Position numbers and translations under genes: made by a program. Under the pieces are notes generated by a model. It was not told the origin of the DNA. It ran no database searches and saw only the letters and a program-made list of their open reading frames with translations. This document shows positions 1 through 5,616 of a DNA stretch of 5,616 nt, piece after piece. Position 1 is the stretch's first letter. Each line of letters starts with the position of its first letter. The DNA lies in assembly GCA_902789835.1 (NCBI GenBank), contig CADAPN010000134.1:1-5616 (forward strand), in the 5' to 3' direction. This stretch comes from Oscillospiraceae bacterium (lineage in GTDB: Bacteria > Bacillota_A > Clostridia > Oscillospirales > Oscillospiraceae).

Positions 1-1
1 C

Positions 2-85
2 CGGAATCAGCACACAGGAACAGCCATTACTTGGTTGCTTTTTGGCTGTGAATGACGTATAATCTCCATCATGAAAAGGCGCCAT
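2..85 (-). CDS. Possible N-terminus of a divergent gene (weak)
   Basis: On the minus strand an ATG at 85 opens a frame of 28 codons that runs off the window edge without a stop. It begins MAPFHDGDYTSFTAKKQPSN and is preceded by AAAGG at an 8-base spacing. I do not recognise the protein. Against it: the frame covers the whole predicted plus-strand promoter, 28 open codons can occur by chance, the region is AT-richer than the coding DNA, and I see no convincing minus-strand promoter inside the start of the MBOAT gene. The three plus-strand frames here all close by base 62, so an upstream plus-strand gene ending here is also not excluded. Confidence 0.22.
   Translation of the reverse strand, partial: MAPFHDGDYTSFTAKKQPSNGCSCVLIP
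20..49. repeat. 7-bp inverted repeat around the -35 box (possible operator)
   Basis: The arms ACAGCCA (20-26) and TGGCTGT (43-49) are perfect inverted complements separated by 16 bases, and the -35 hexamer of the predicted promoter lies between them. The position would suit a repressor or activator site. An arm this short could also arise by chance, and no T-run follows it, so it does not look like a terminator of an upstream gene. No regulator gene is visible in the window. Confidence 0.2.
35..63 (+). promoter_or_regulatory. Sigma-70/SigA-type promoter of the three-gene operon
   Basis: TTGCTT at 35-40 (matching the TTG core of TTGACA) is followed after exactly 17 bases by a consensus TATAAT at 58-63. 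Transcription would begin near base 70, leaving a leader of about 50 bases before the first gene's ATG at 120. The surrounding sequence is clearly AT-richer than the coding DNA. No extended -10 TG is present at the right place. It is the only convincing promoter seen ahead of the three closely spaced genes, so it probably drives all of them. Confidence 0.65.
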
Positions 86-93
86 TGAACCGG

Positions 94-104
94 CCTTTGA
101 AAGG
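94..104 (+). promoter_or_regulatory. Distant ribosome binding site of the MBOAT gene within a symmetric element
   Basis: The sequence CCTTTGAAAGG is an imperfect palindrome with 5-base arms around a central G. AAAGGA on the plus strand (100-105) is the only Shine-Dalgarno-like stretch before the ATG at 120, but the spacing of 14 bases is long, which predicts modest initiation. Read on the minus strand, the same element supplies AAAGG 8 bases before an ATG at 85, a better spacing. Confidence 0.4.
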
Positions 105-119
105 ATTTACGATTCCGAC

Positions 120-1556
120 ATGGTTTTTTCGAGTCTCATCTTTATTTATGCATTTCTTCCGCTGTCGCTGCTGTGTTACATGCTCTGCGGCAGTCTGAAG
201 GCAAAGAACATTTCACTGCTTGTATTTTCTTTGATATTTTACGCCTGGGGAGAGCCGAAGTATGTTCTGCTCCTGATGCTGATGGCGGCGGTGGACTGGT
301 TCTGCGCGCTGCGCATCGACATCGGCGAAAGTGCCGGGGAGAGAAAGCTGTGGCTGGCGCTGGCCGTGTTTGTCGATCTGCTTCTGATCGGGGTGTTCAA
401 GTACGCCGGCCTGGTCTGCTCCATCTTCGGAGAGGTCCCGGCGTTTGTACAGCGCATCGCGCTTCCGATCGGCATTTCGTTTTACACCTTCCAGCTGCTG
501 ACCTATGTGGTGGATGTGTATCGGGGCGATGCCGGGGCGGAGCGCGCCTACTGGCATGTACTGCTGTATGCGGCTTTGTTTCACCAGTGTGTGGCCGGCC
601 CCATCGTGCGCTACAACAGCATTGCCGAAGAGCTCTTTGTGCAGCGCTCCGGCGCGGAGGAACTCACGGACGGCATCCGCCGTTTTACCTGCGGTCTGGC
701 CAAGAAGGCTTTGCTTGCCAATCCCTGCGGCGCCCTCGTGGACGCAATTCTGCTGACGGATCAGACAGCCTCCAGTTCTGAGCTTTTTGCGGAGAATCTC
801 AGCCACCTGCAGAGTGTTACGGTGCTGGGCACCTGGCTGGGGATGGCGGCGTTTATGCTGCAGATCTATCTGGACTTCAGCGCCTATTCCGATATGGCCA
901 TCGGCATGGGAAAGGTCCTCGGCCTCCATTATCCGGAAAACTTCCGGTATCCCTACGCGGCGAAGTCCGTAACGGAATTCTGGCGCAGATGGCACATGTC
1001 CCTGAGCACCTTTTTCCGGGATTATGTCTATATCCCGCTGGGGGGAAACCGCTGCTCACTGCTGCGGAATGTTTTAAACACCTTCTTCGTCTGGGCACTC
1101 ACCGGGCTCTGGCACGGGGCAAGCTGGAACTTCGTCCTCTGGGGGCTCTACTGGTTTGTCTTCCTGATGATCGAGCGCCTCTTCCTGAAAAAACTGCTGC
1201 AGCGCGTGCCGGTTCTGCCGCATCTGTATCTGGTGCTGATCGTCTTCCTGGGCTGGATTCTGTTCCGGTTCACGGACATCCGGCTGGGCTGGACCGTGGT
1301 GAAGGGCCTCTTCGGCCTGAACGGAAATGCGGCTTCGGACTTTCTTTCCGTCACGATGCTGGAAAACAATGTCTTTCTGCTGCTGGTATCGGCCATCGCC
1401 TGCACCCCGCTGCCGAAGGCTGTCTCCGACCGTCTGGCGGTGAACGGCGTCTGGGCGGGCTGCCGGAAGGCCCTGTTCCCGATCGTACTGCTCCTGCTCT
1501 CCACCTGCGCACTGGTAGGGGAGAGCTACAACCCGTTTTTGTATTTTCAGTTCTGA
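120..1556 (+). CDS. MBOAT-family membrane-bound O-acyltransferase (AlgI-like)
   Basis: This 478-residue polytopic membrane protein has roughly eleven hydrophobic segments and is predicted to transfer an acyl group, most likely acetyl, from a cytoplasmic donor across the membrane for modification of an extracellular polymer. Family hallmarks are the N-terminus MVFSSLIF, FYAWGEPKY (40-48), LPIGISFYTFQ (about 115-125), AGPIVRY (159-165), DFSAYSDMA (252-260), FWRRWHMSLSTFFRDYVYIP (from 287) and GLWHGASWN, with the likely catalytic histidine at 332 (AlgI uses an equivalent WHG histidine). The ending NPFLYFQF is also typical. The length matches bacterial AlgI-type proteins, so the gene looks complete. 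The ATG at 120 gives the conserved family N-terminus, although its ribosome site is distant. It is followed after 12 bases by a DHHW gene, the usual partner of this subgroup. The acceptor could be an exopolysaccharide, a teichoic-acid-like polymer or another glycan; the sequence does not decide. The family assignment is secure, the substrate is not. Confidence 0.95.
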   Translation: MVFSSLIFIYAFLPLSLLCYMLCGSLKAKNISLLVFSLIFYAWGEPKYVLLLMLMAAVDWFCALRIDIGESAGERKLWLALAVFVDLLLIGVFKYAGLVCSIFGEVPAFVQRIALPIGISFYTFQLLTYVVDVYRGDAGAERAYWHVLLYAALFHQCVAGPIVRYNSIAEELFVQRSGAEELTDGIRRFTCGLAKKALLANPCGALVDAILLTDQTASSSELFAENLSHLQSVTVLGTWLGMAAFMLQIYLDFSAYSDMAIGMGKVLGLHYPENFRYPYAAKSVTEFWRRWHMSLSTFFRDYVYIPLGGNRCSLLRNVLNTFFVWALTGLWHGASWNFVLWGLYWFVFLMIERLFLKKLLQRVPVLPHLYLVLIVFLGWILFRFTDIRLGWTVVKGLFGLNGNAASDFLSVTMLENNVFLLLVSAIACTPLPKAVSDRLAVNGVWAGCRKALFPIVLLLLSTCALVGESYNPFLYFQF

Positions 1557-1568
1557 GGAGGCGGAGAC

Positions 1569-2972
1569 ATGAATCACGGACAACATGAAGCCGTCCCGCA
1601 GAGCGTTCAGAAACGGCATGAACTGGAGCTGGCCGGACCGTTTATCGCGGTTTTGACCGTACTGGCGGTGATTTCGTTTATCCTGCCGCTGCGGCCGGAG
1701 ACCTCGGTGCGAGAGAAGAGAAGACTCCGGGAGTTTCCGACCTTCACGGTAGGAAGCCTGCTGAGCGGTGAGTATTTCGACAGCATCGGCATGTGGTTTT
1801 CCGATACCTTCCCCGGACGGGAGGGCATGCTGGAGGTTTCGGACCGGATGAATGCCATGCACGGCCTGAACCGGAACGAGGTGGTCCTGAGCCAGACCGG
1901 CAGCGCGCAGAATGACAACGCGAACCTGGACGCCCTGCTGGAACAGGCGGAAAAGGAAGCCTTCGAGCGGGAAGCGGCTGTGACGCCGACACCGAAACCC
2001 GTCCAGGAGCCGGAGCCTTCGGCGACTCCCGTTGTCGACCAGAACACGGTGGTCGAGGCCTGGGAGGGCATGAACGGGGAAGAGGAAGCGGCCATCTACG
2101 GTGACATGGTGGTAATCGACGGAACGGTGCTGTCCCGTCTGGGCTTTGATCAGAGCACATCCGACCAGCATGTCGCCCTGATGAACAGGGCGGGCGACGC
2201 GCTTGCGGCCCAGGGACGGCGGTTCTTCAACCTCCCGGTCCCCACCAGCATCAGCATTCTGCTGTCCTCGGACATGCTCGCAGAGCTGGGTGCGGCCGAT
2301 CAGGGGAAGACCCTGCGCTACATGTTCGCCCAGGAGAACGAGAACGTCGGGAAGGTCAATGCCTTTAACAACCTTCTGGCACACAACAGCGAGTATCTTT
2401 ACTTCAACACCGACCATCACTGGACGGCCCTGGGGGCGTACTACGCGTACCAAAGCTTCTGCGAGACGGCAGGCTTTGAAGCGGTGCCGCTGAGCGACTT
2501 CACGGAGTGGAACATGGGCACCTTTACCGGGAGCTGGTATTACTCGGTAAACAGCCGCAGCCTGAAGACCGACGAAGTGATCGCCCTGGTGCCTCCCGGA
2601 AATGAGCATATTCACATGGAGATCCTGGGCTATCCGGACTATACCAGCGTGATTGTCGACGAGACCGAGGCGGATTCCAACATGAAGTACAACTGCTTCA
2701 TCGCCGGCGATAACCCGCTGACCGTGATCACGAATGACGCTCTGCCGGATGCACCGGACTGCCTGGTGATCAAGGACTCCTTCGGCAACCCCTTTACGGT
2801 CTACCTGACCCAGCACTATCACAAGGTCTATGTTCTGGACTACCGTAAGAACTTCACTCCGGTGAGCACGGTTGCGGAGCAGTATGGAGCGGAGGATGTC
2901 ATCCTCGTACAGAGCATCGGGGTCAGCCAGACCCGCCAGGCGCTTCCGCTGCTGGAGAACCTGATGAAGTAA
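1569..2972 (+). CDS. DHHW-family protein (AlgX/AlgJ-like SGNH-type acyltransferase partner)
   Basis: This 467-residue protein is predicted to be a membrane-anchored extracytoplasmic enzyme that works with the MBOAT protein to place acyl groups on a surface polymer. A short cytoplasmic N-terminus is followed by one membrane segment (about 21-41) and the family's juxtamembrane block: EKRRLREFP (49-57), SGEYFDS (66-72) and FSDTFPGRE (77-85). The naming motif TDHHWTALGAYYAY has D282, H283, H284 and W285; D282 and H284 fit the Asp-x-His pair of AlgX/AlgJ. IKDSFGNPF, with S404 as the candidate nucleophile, comes after it, the order seen in AlgX-type SGNH folds. A Pro/Thr/Glu-rich stretch (about 112-160, with VTPTPKPVQEPEPSATPVV at 138-156) looks like a disordered linker between the stalk and the catalytic domain. 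The start is well supported: GAGGAGG at 1555-1561 overlaps the MBOAT stop codon and lies 7 bases before the ATG, suggesting coupled translation. Catalytic residues are assigned by motif only. Confidence 0.9.
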   Translation: MNHGQHEAVPQSVQKRHELELAGPFIAVLTVLAVISFILPLRPETSVREKRRLREFPTFTVGSLLSGEYFDSIGMWFSDTFPGREGMLEVSDRMNAMHGLNRNEVVLSQTGSAQNDNANLDALLEQAEKEAFEREAAVTPTPKPVQEPEPSATPVVDQNTVVEAWEGMNGEEEAAIYGDMVVIDGTVLSRLGFDQSTSDQHVALMNRAGDALAAQGRRFFNLPVPTSISILLSSDMLAELGAADQGKTLRYMFAQENENVGKVNAFNNLLAHNSEYLYFNTDHHWTALGAYYAYQSFCETAGFEAVPLSDFTEWNMGTFTGSWYYSVNSRSLKTDEVIALVPPGNEHIHMEILGYPDYTSVIVDETEADSNMKYNCFIAGDNPLTVITNDALPDAPDCLVIKDSFGNPFTVYLTQHYHKVYVLDYRKNFTPVSTVAEQYGAEDVILVQSIGVSQTRQALPLLENLMK

Positions 2973-2982
2973 GCACCGGAAC

Positions 2983-5358
2983 ATGAGAAGAACACGATCG
3001 GGACGTCTTGTGACAGCTGCCATCCTTGTACTCATCGGGATCCTGGCGGCCGTGACCCTGACGGGCTGCATGACCGAGGGGACAGGAACGCCGGTGATTT
3101 CGGATCCGCGACCGACAGCGCTGGAGCGGGATCTCCGGCATACGGACGCTCCGGAGCCCGGTGAGATCCGGATCAATGAAGTCATGGCCTCCAACAAGGC
3201 GACCGTCGCCGATGAAGAAGGCTTCTTCCCGGACTGGCTCGAGCTTTGGAACAGCGGTGGGAGGGCCAGGACTCTTGAGGGCTGGAGCATCCGCTGCGGC
3301 CATGACAGCTGGCAGCTTCCGGTGATGACGCTGGGGGCGGGAGAATACCGTGTGGTTTTCTGTGACGGAAAAGACTATGTCCGCCGGGGAAGCATGCACA
3401 GCAGTTTCTCCATTTCCGCCGCCGGGGAGGAGATCGGCCTCTGGAGTTCCGACGGACAATGCATGGACCTGTTCCCGGCAACCGCAGCGCAAGAGGACTG
3501 CAGCCTGTGGCGTGATGAGACAGGGTCATTCATGGCGGGGCCTTTTGCCACTCCCGGGTACGAGAACTCGGAAGAGGGCTACGCCGCCATGCAGAAGGCC
3601 TCGCGCGTGCGCTCCGGCGATCTGCTGATCAGCGAGGCGATGGCCTCGGAGGAAACGGACTGGGTCGAAGTTCTGAACCCCACGGACCGGACACTGAATC
3701 TCGGCGACTACGCCCTGTCGGATAAAGAGAAGGACAGACTGTTCTGCCGGCTGCCGGAGCAGGAGATCGCCCCGGGAGAAGTCGTGCTCCTGTCGGAGGA
3801 ACTGTCCTTTGCGTTGAACGCCGGGCAGGACGAGCTTTATCTCAGCCGAAATGACGGCCTGCTCTGCGACTTCTGCCTGCTTCGCGATATTCCCGCGGGC
3901 TGCAGCTACGGCAGAGACAGAGAAAAAGGCTTCTGTTATTTTGAAGACCCGACCCCCGGCGCCGCCAATGCGCGCGGCGTCCTCTTTGCGGGGGTACGTC
4001 CGGTGCTTGTCGGAAGAGACGGCCTGTTCGGTGTCGACGAAGAGGTTGTCACCGCCCTCTCCGGACCGGGCACCATTCGCTTTACCGTGGACGGAAGTGA
4101 ACCGACCGCGTCCTCCTTCGAGTACATCGGCCCCATGCAGGTGACCACCAGCTGTGTCATTCGGGCGGCGAGCTTTCAGGAGGAACATCTGCGCAGTGAG
4201 ATTCTGAACCTGAGCTACTTCATCGGGGAAGAACACAGCCTGCCGGTTGTGAGTCTGGTCTGCGATGATGACGCCATGTTTGATGAAGCGGGCGGCGTAT
4301 ATTACAGACCTGACCTGGACCTGGAAATCCCGGGGGCCGTGATGTTTTATGACGGAGATGAGGGCTTCCGGATCGACTGCGGCGTGAAGCTCCACGGAGC
4401 GACATCCAAGTATGTCCAGCAGAAGAAATCTCTGAAACTGACGTTCCGGAACCGCTATGAGGGCCCGCTCCGCTACGACCTGTTCGGAAACGGTGTGACG
4501 GAATTCTCATCGGTGCTGCTGCGCAATGCGCAGGAGGGAAGAAGCTCAAGCTATATGAGAGACGCCCTGATGCACGACTGTGCAATTGAGTGTTTCCCGG
4601 AACTCCCCGCACAGGATCACCGTTATGCGGCCCTGTATATCAACGGCCGTTACTGGGGACTGTATAACCTGCGGGAGGCACACTCGGAGGAGCATTTTGC
4701 CGCTCACTACGGCGTCAGCGCCCAGACCGTGACCCACTGGCACGAAAAATGGCCGGATGACAGCCCGGCGGAGGAAATCTTCCAATATGCCATGAGCCAT
4801 GACCTCTCCGATCCGGAGGCCTATGCCCATGTCGCGGCGCATCTCAACACCGACAGTGTGATTGCATGGCTGATCCTGCAGTACTACAGCGGAAACTTCG
4901 ACTTCAACGCGCCGAACATGCGCTTCTACTGGGCGGAGGACCGTCTGTGGTATGCGCTGGTGGACCTGGATCTGAGCCTGTTTCAGTACGGCAGCCTTCC
5001 GGCTCTGACCGATCGCGGATACTATGCCTATAACCGGCTGGCCGGTGCTTTGATGGAGAACGACGGTTTCCGGGAAGCGTTTTGCCGGCGCTTCCATGAA
5101 GCCCTCTGCGGACCCCTGTCGGATGAAAAGATGCTGGAGCGCATTGACCGCTTCGCCGGAGAGATTCGACCGGAGATCAGACAGGAGAAGACTCGCTGGG
5201 GCGGTAAGACCGCGGACTGGGAAAAGCTTGTGCAAAGCATCCGGGACCGCATTACCTATGGCAAAGGATATGCCGCAACGGTGGTCCGGAACCTTGTGAG
5301 CACGAAGGCGATCCATAACGCGGAAGCGAAAGAGTATTTCCCGAATTTCATAAGCTGA
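2983..5358 (+). CDS. CotH kinase-family lipoprotein with two lamin-tail domains
   Basis: This 791-residue protein starts with a basic N-terminus, a hydrophobic stretch and the lipobox LTGC (Cys29), so it is probably lipidated and anchored on the outer membrane face. Domains in order are: LTD 1 from residue 61 (EIRINEVMASN, then DWLELWN); a shorter LTD 2 from 211 (DLLISEAMAS, then DWVEVLNP); a chitobiase C-terminal-like beta-sandwich at about 340-415 (IRFTVDGSEPTASSFEYIGP); and a CotH kinase domain from about 420 to 770. Kinase features are KLHGATSKYVQQKKSLKLTF (469-488), a SYMRD block, YINGRYWGLYNLREAHSEEH, NFDFNAPNMRF (N638, D640, N642) and VDLDL (D661, D663). B. subtilis CotH is an atypical kinase of spore-coat proteins needing two acidic residues near such motifs; D640 and D663 are the inferred counterparts. 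The ATG has only a poor GGA, 2 bases upstream, and lies 10 bases after the DHHW stop, so translation may depend on coupling. No spore-specific context is visible. The kinase fold is well supported; activity and substrate are inferred. Confidence 0.92.
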   Translation: MRRTRSGRLVTAAILVLIGILAAVTLTGCMTEGTGTPVISDPRPTALERDLRHTDAPEPGEIRINEVMASNKATVADEEGFFPDWLELWNSGGRARTLEGWSIRCGHDSWQLPVMTLGAGEYRVVFCDGKDYVRRGSMHSSFSISAAGEEIGLWSSDGQCMDLFPATAAQEDCSLWRDETGSFMAGPFATPGYENSEEGYAAMQKASRVRSGDLLISEAMASEETDWVEVLNPTDRTLNLGDYALSDKEKDRLFCRLPEQEIAPGEVVLLSEELSFALNAGQDELYLSRNDGLLCDFCLLRDIPAGCSYGRDREKGFCYFEDPTPGAANARGVLFAGVRPVLVGRDGLFGVDEEVVTALSGPGTIRFTVDGSEPTASSFEYIGPMQVTTSCVIRAASFQEEHLRSEILNLSYFIGEEHSLPVVSLVCDDDAMFDEAGGVYYRPDLDLEIPGAVMFYDGDEGFRIDCGVKLHGATSKYVQQKKSLKLTFRNRYEGPLRYDLFGNGVTEFSSVLLRNAQEGRSSSYMRDALMHDCAIECFPELPAQDHRYAALYINGRYWGLYNLREAHSEEHFAAHYGVSAQTVTHWHEKWPDDSPAEEIFQYAMSHDLSDPEAYAHVAAHLNTDSVIAWLILQYYSGNFDFNAPNMRFYWAEDRLWYALVDLDLSLFQYGSLPALTDRGYYAYNRLAGALMENDGFREAFCRRFHEALCGPLSDEKMLERIDRFAGEIRPEIRQEKTRWGGKTADWEKLVQSIRDRITYGKGYAATVVRNLVSTKAIHNAEAKEYFPNFIS

Positions 5359-5398
5359 ATGAGGAAGCCCCCGCCGATCGGCGGGGGCTTCCTCATTC
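5357..5398. terminator. Perfect 21-bp palindromic terminator, probably bidirectional
   Basis: The 42 bases form an uninterrupted inverted repeat centred between 5377 and 5378, with a GC core (GCCCCCGCC / GGCGGGGGC) around a GATC centre and A/T-richer outer arms. The left edge includes the last two bases of the CotH stop codon. On the plus strand the core stem is followed by a pyrimidine-rich tail (CTTCCTCATTCTCTCT) rather than a pure T-run, so it fits a factor-independent terminator of moderate tail quality. The symmetry and the convergent reading frame beyond suggest that it serves both strands. Confidence 0.8.
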
Positions 5399-5416
5399 TC
5401 TCTGAAAGATGCAATT

Positions 5417-5442
5417 CTGCTGTGGGATATCGTCCGCAGCAG
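5417..5442 (+). repeat. Small hairpin between the convergent genes
   Basis: CTGCTG (5417-5422) pairs with CAGCAG (5437-5442). On plus-strand RNA the stem extends to ten pairs with two G-U wobbles around a 6-base loop (5427-5432). On the minus strand the two wobbles become mismatches, so it would be a weak terminator for the convergent gene. The rest of the gap from 5399 to 5471 shows nothing else I can name. Confidence 0.25.
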
Positions 5443-5471
5443 ATCGGCGCGCCCCGGGAAGCCGGAGCCTG

Positions 5472-5615
5472 CTACAGATACCTCTGCCGGGGCCTGTAGA
5501 ACTCGAAGATCACCGCGTCCCGGTTCTGCTCGCTTCGCGGCTCATGAGAGGTCCAACCGATGTTCAATGCTCCCAGACGCGTACAGAGACGCACAGGAAG
5601 CGGGCGGCGGCCGAT
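5472..5615 (-). CDS. C-terminus of an unidentified convergent gene (partial)
   Basis: Read on the minus strand, a frame enters at the right edge of the window and stays open for 47 codons to a TAG at 5474-5472. Its visible end includes LGALNIGWTSHEPRSEQNRD and then AVIFEFYRPRQRYL. The mixed, soluble-protein-like composition and the position facing the operon across a symmetric terminator support a real gene end. Of the other two minus-strand frames, the one I translated reaches a stop after 24 codons. I do not recognise the family, and 47 codons are too few to assign one. The start and most of the gene lie outside the window. Confidence 0.5.
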   Translation of the reverse strand: MGRRPLPVRLCTRLGALNIGWTSHEPRSEQNRDAVIFEFYRPRQRYL

Positions 5616-5616
5616 C

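Noticed and set aside
71..88. Five-codon upstream reading frame (ATG AAA AGG CGC CAT TGA) in the operon leader
   Set aside because: The ATG sits almost at the predicted transcription start with no room for a ribosome site, and such short frames are common by chance.
213..995. Minus-strand open frame of 260 codons inside the MBOAT gene
   Set aside because: It is antisense to the conserved MBOAT core, with a Gln/His/Arg-rich translation and no recognisable motif.
1074..3290. Very long minus-strand open frame (738 codons) across the MBOAT, DHHW and CotH genes
   Set aside because: It lies antisense to three genes with clear family motifs, has a low-complexity Arg/Gln/His/Val-rich translation with no recognisable domain, and is the usual shadow of GC-rich codon use on the opposite strand.
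3526..5316. Two long minus-strand open frames (289 and 256 codons) inside the CotH gene
   Set aside because: Both are antisense to the LTD, beta-sandwich and kinase domains and show no family signature of their own.
5446..5458. Overlapping GC palindromes GGCGCGCC and CCCGGG
   Set aside because: They match restriction-site-like words expected in GC-rich DNA and show no wider structure.
1..5616. CRISPR arrays, tRNA or rRNA genes, insertion sequences and tandem repeats
   Set aside because: No regularly spaced direct repeats, cloverleaf-like sequence, transposase frame or terminal inverted repeats were seen on either strand.

Overview
This is a GC-rich, densely coded window carrying one three-gene plus-strand operon (bases 120-5358) for a cell-surface system. 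The proteins resemble those of gut-type Clostridia (Lachnospiraceae/Oscillospiraceae-like Firmicutes): an MBOAT O-acyltransferase of AlgI type, a DHHW-family partner, and a lipoprotein carrying lamin-tail domains and a CotH kinase domain. The taxonomic call is an inference from gene content and Shine-Dalgarno use; no marker gene is present.

Layout. Bases 1-119 are an AT-richer leader. It has a good sigma-70/SigA-type promoter (TTGCTT, 17 bp, TATAAT), a 7-bp inverted repeat around the -35 box, and a symmetric purine/pyrimidine element that gives the first gene a distant Shine-Dalgarno. The same stretch can also be read leftward as the start of a divergent gene, but only weakly. Three genes follow with gaps of 12 and 10 bases: MBOAT acyltransferase (120-1556), DHHW protein (1569-2972) and CotH/LTD lipoprotein (2983-5358). 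The operon closes with a perfect 21-bp palindrome (5357-5398) that overlaps the last stop codon and probably terminates transcription from both sides. Beyond it, a reading frame on the minus strand (5472-5615) is open to the window edge and looks like the C-terminus of a convergent gene of unknown function.

How the genes may work together. By analogy with AlgI/AlgJ/AlgX and related systems, the MBOAT protein would move an acyl group (probably acetyl) across the membrane. The membrane-anchored DHHW protein, with its Asp-x-His and Ser residues, would pass it to an extracellular polymer. The third gene sends a CotH-type kinase to the outer face of the same membrane as a lipoprotein, with two LTD modules and a chitobiase-like beta-sandwich that may bind a surface ligand. 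The tight co-transcription suggests that acylation and phosphorylation of the envelope are coupled. That coupling is the most interesting hypothesis here; the acceptor polymer and the kinase substrate cannot be told from this window.
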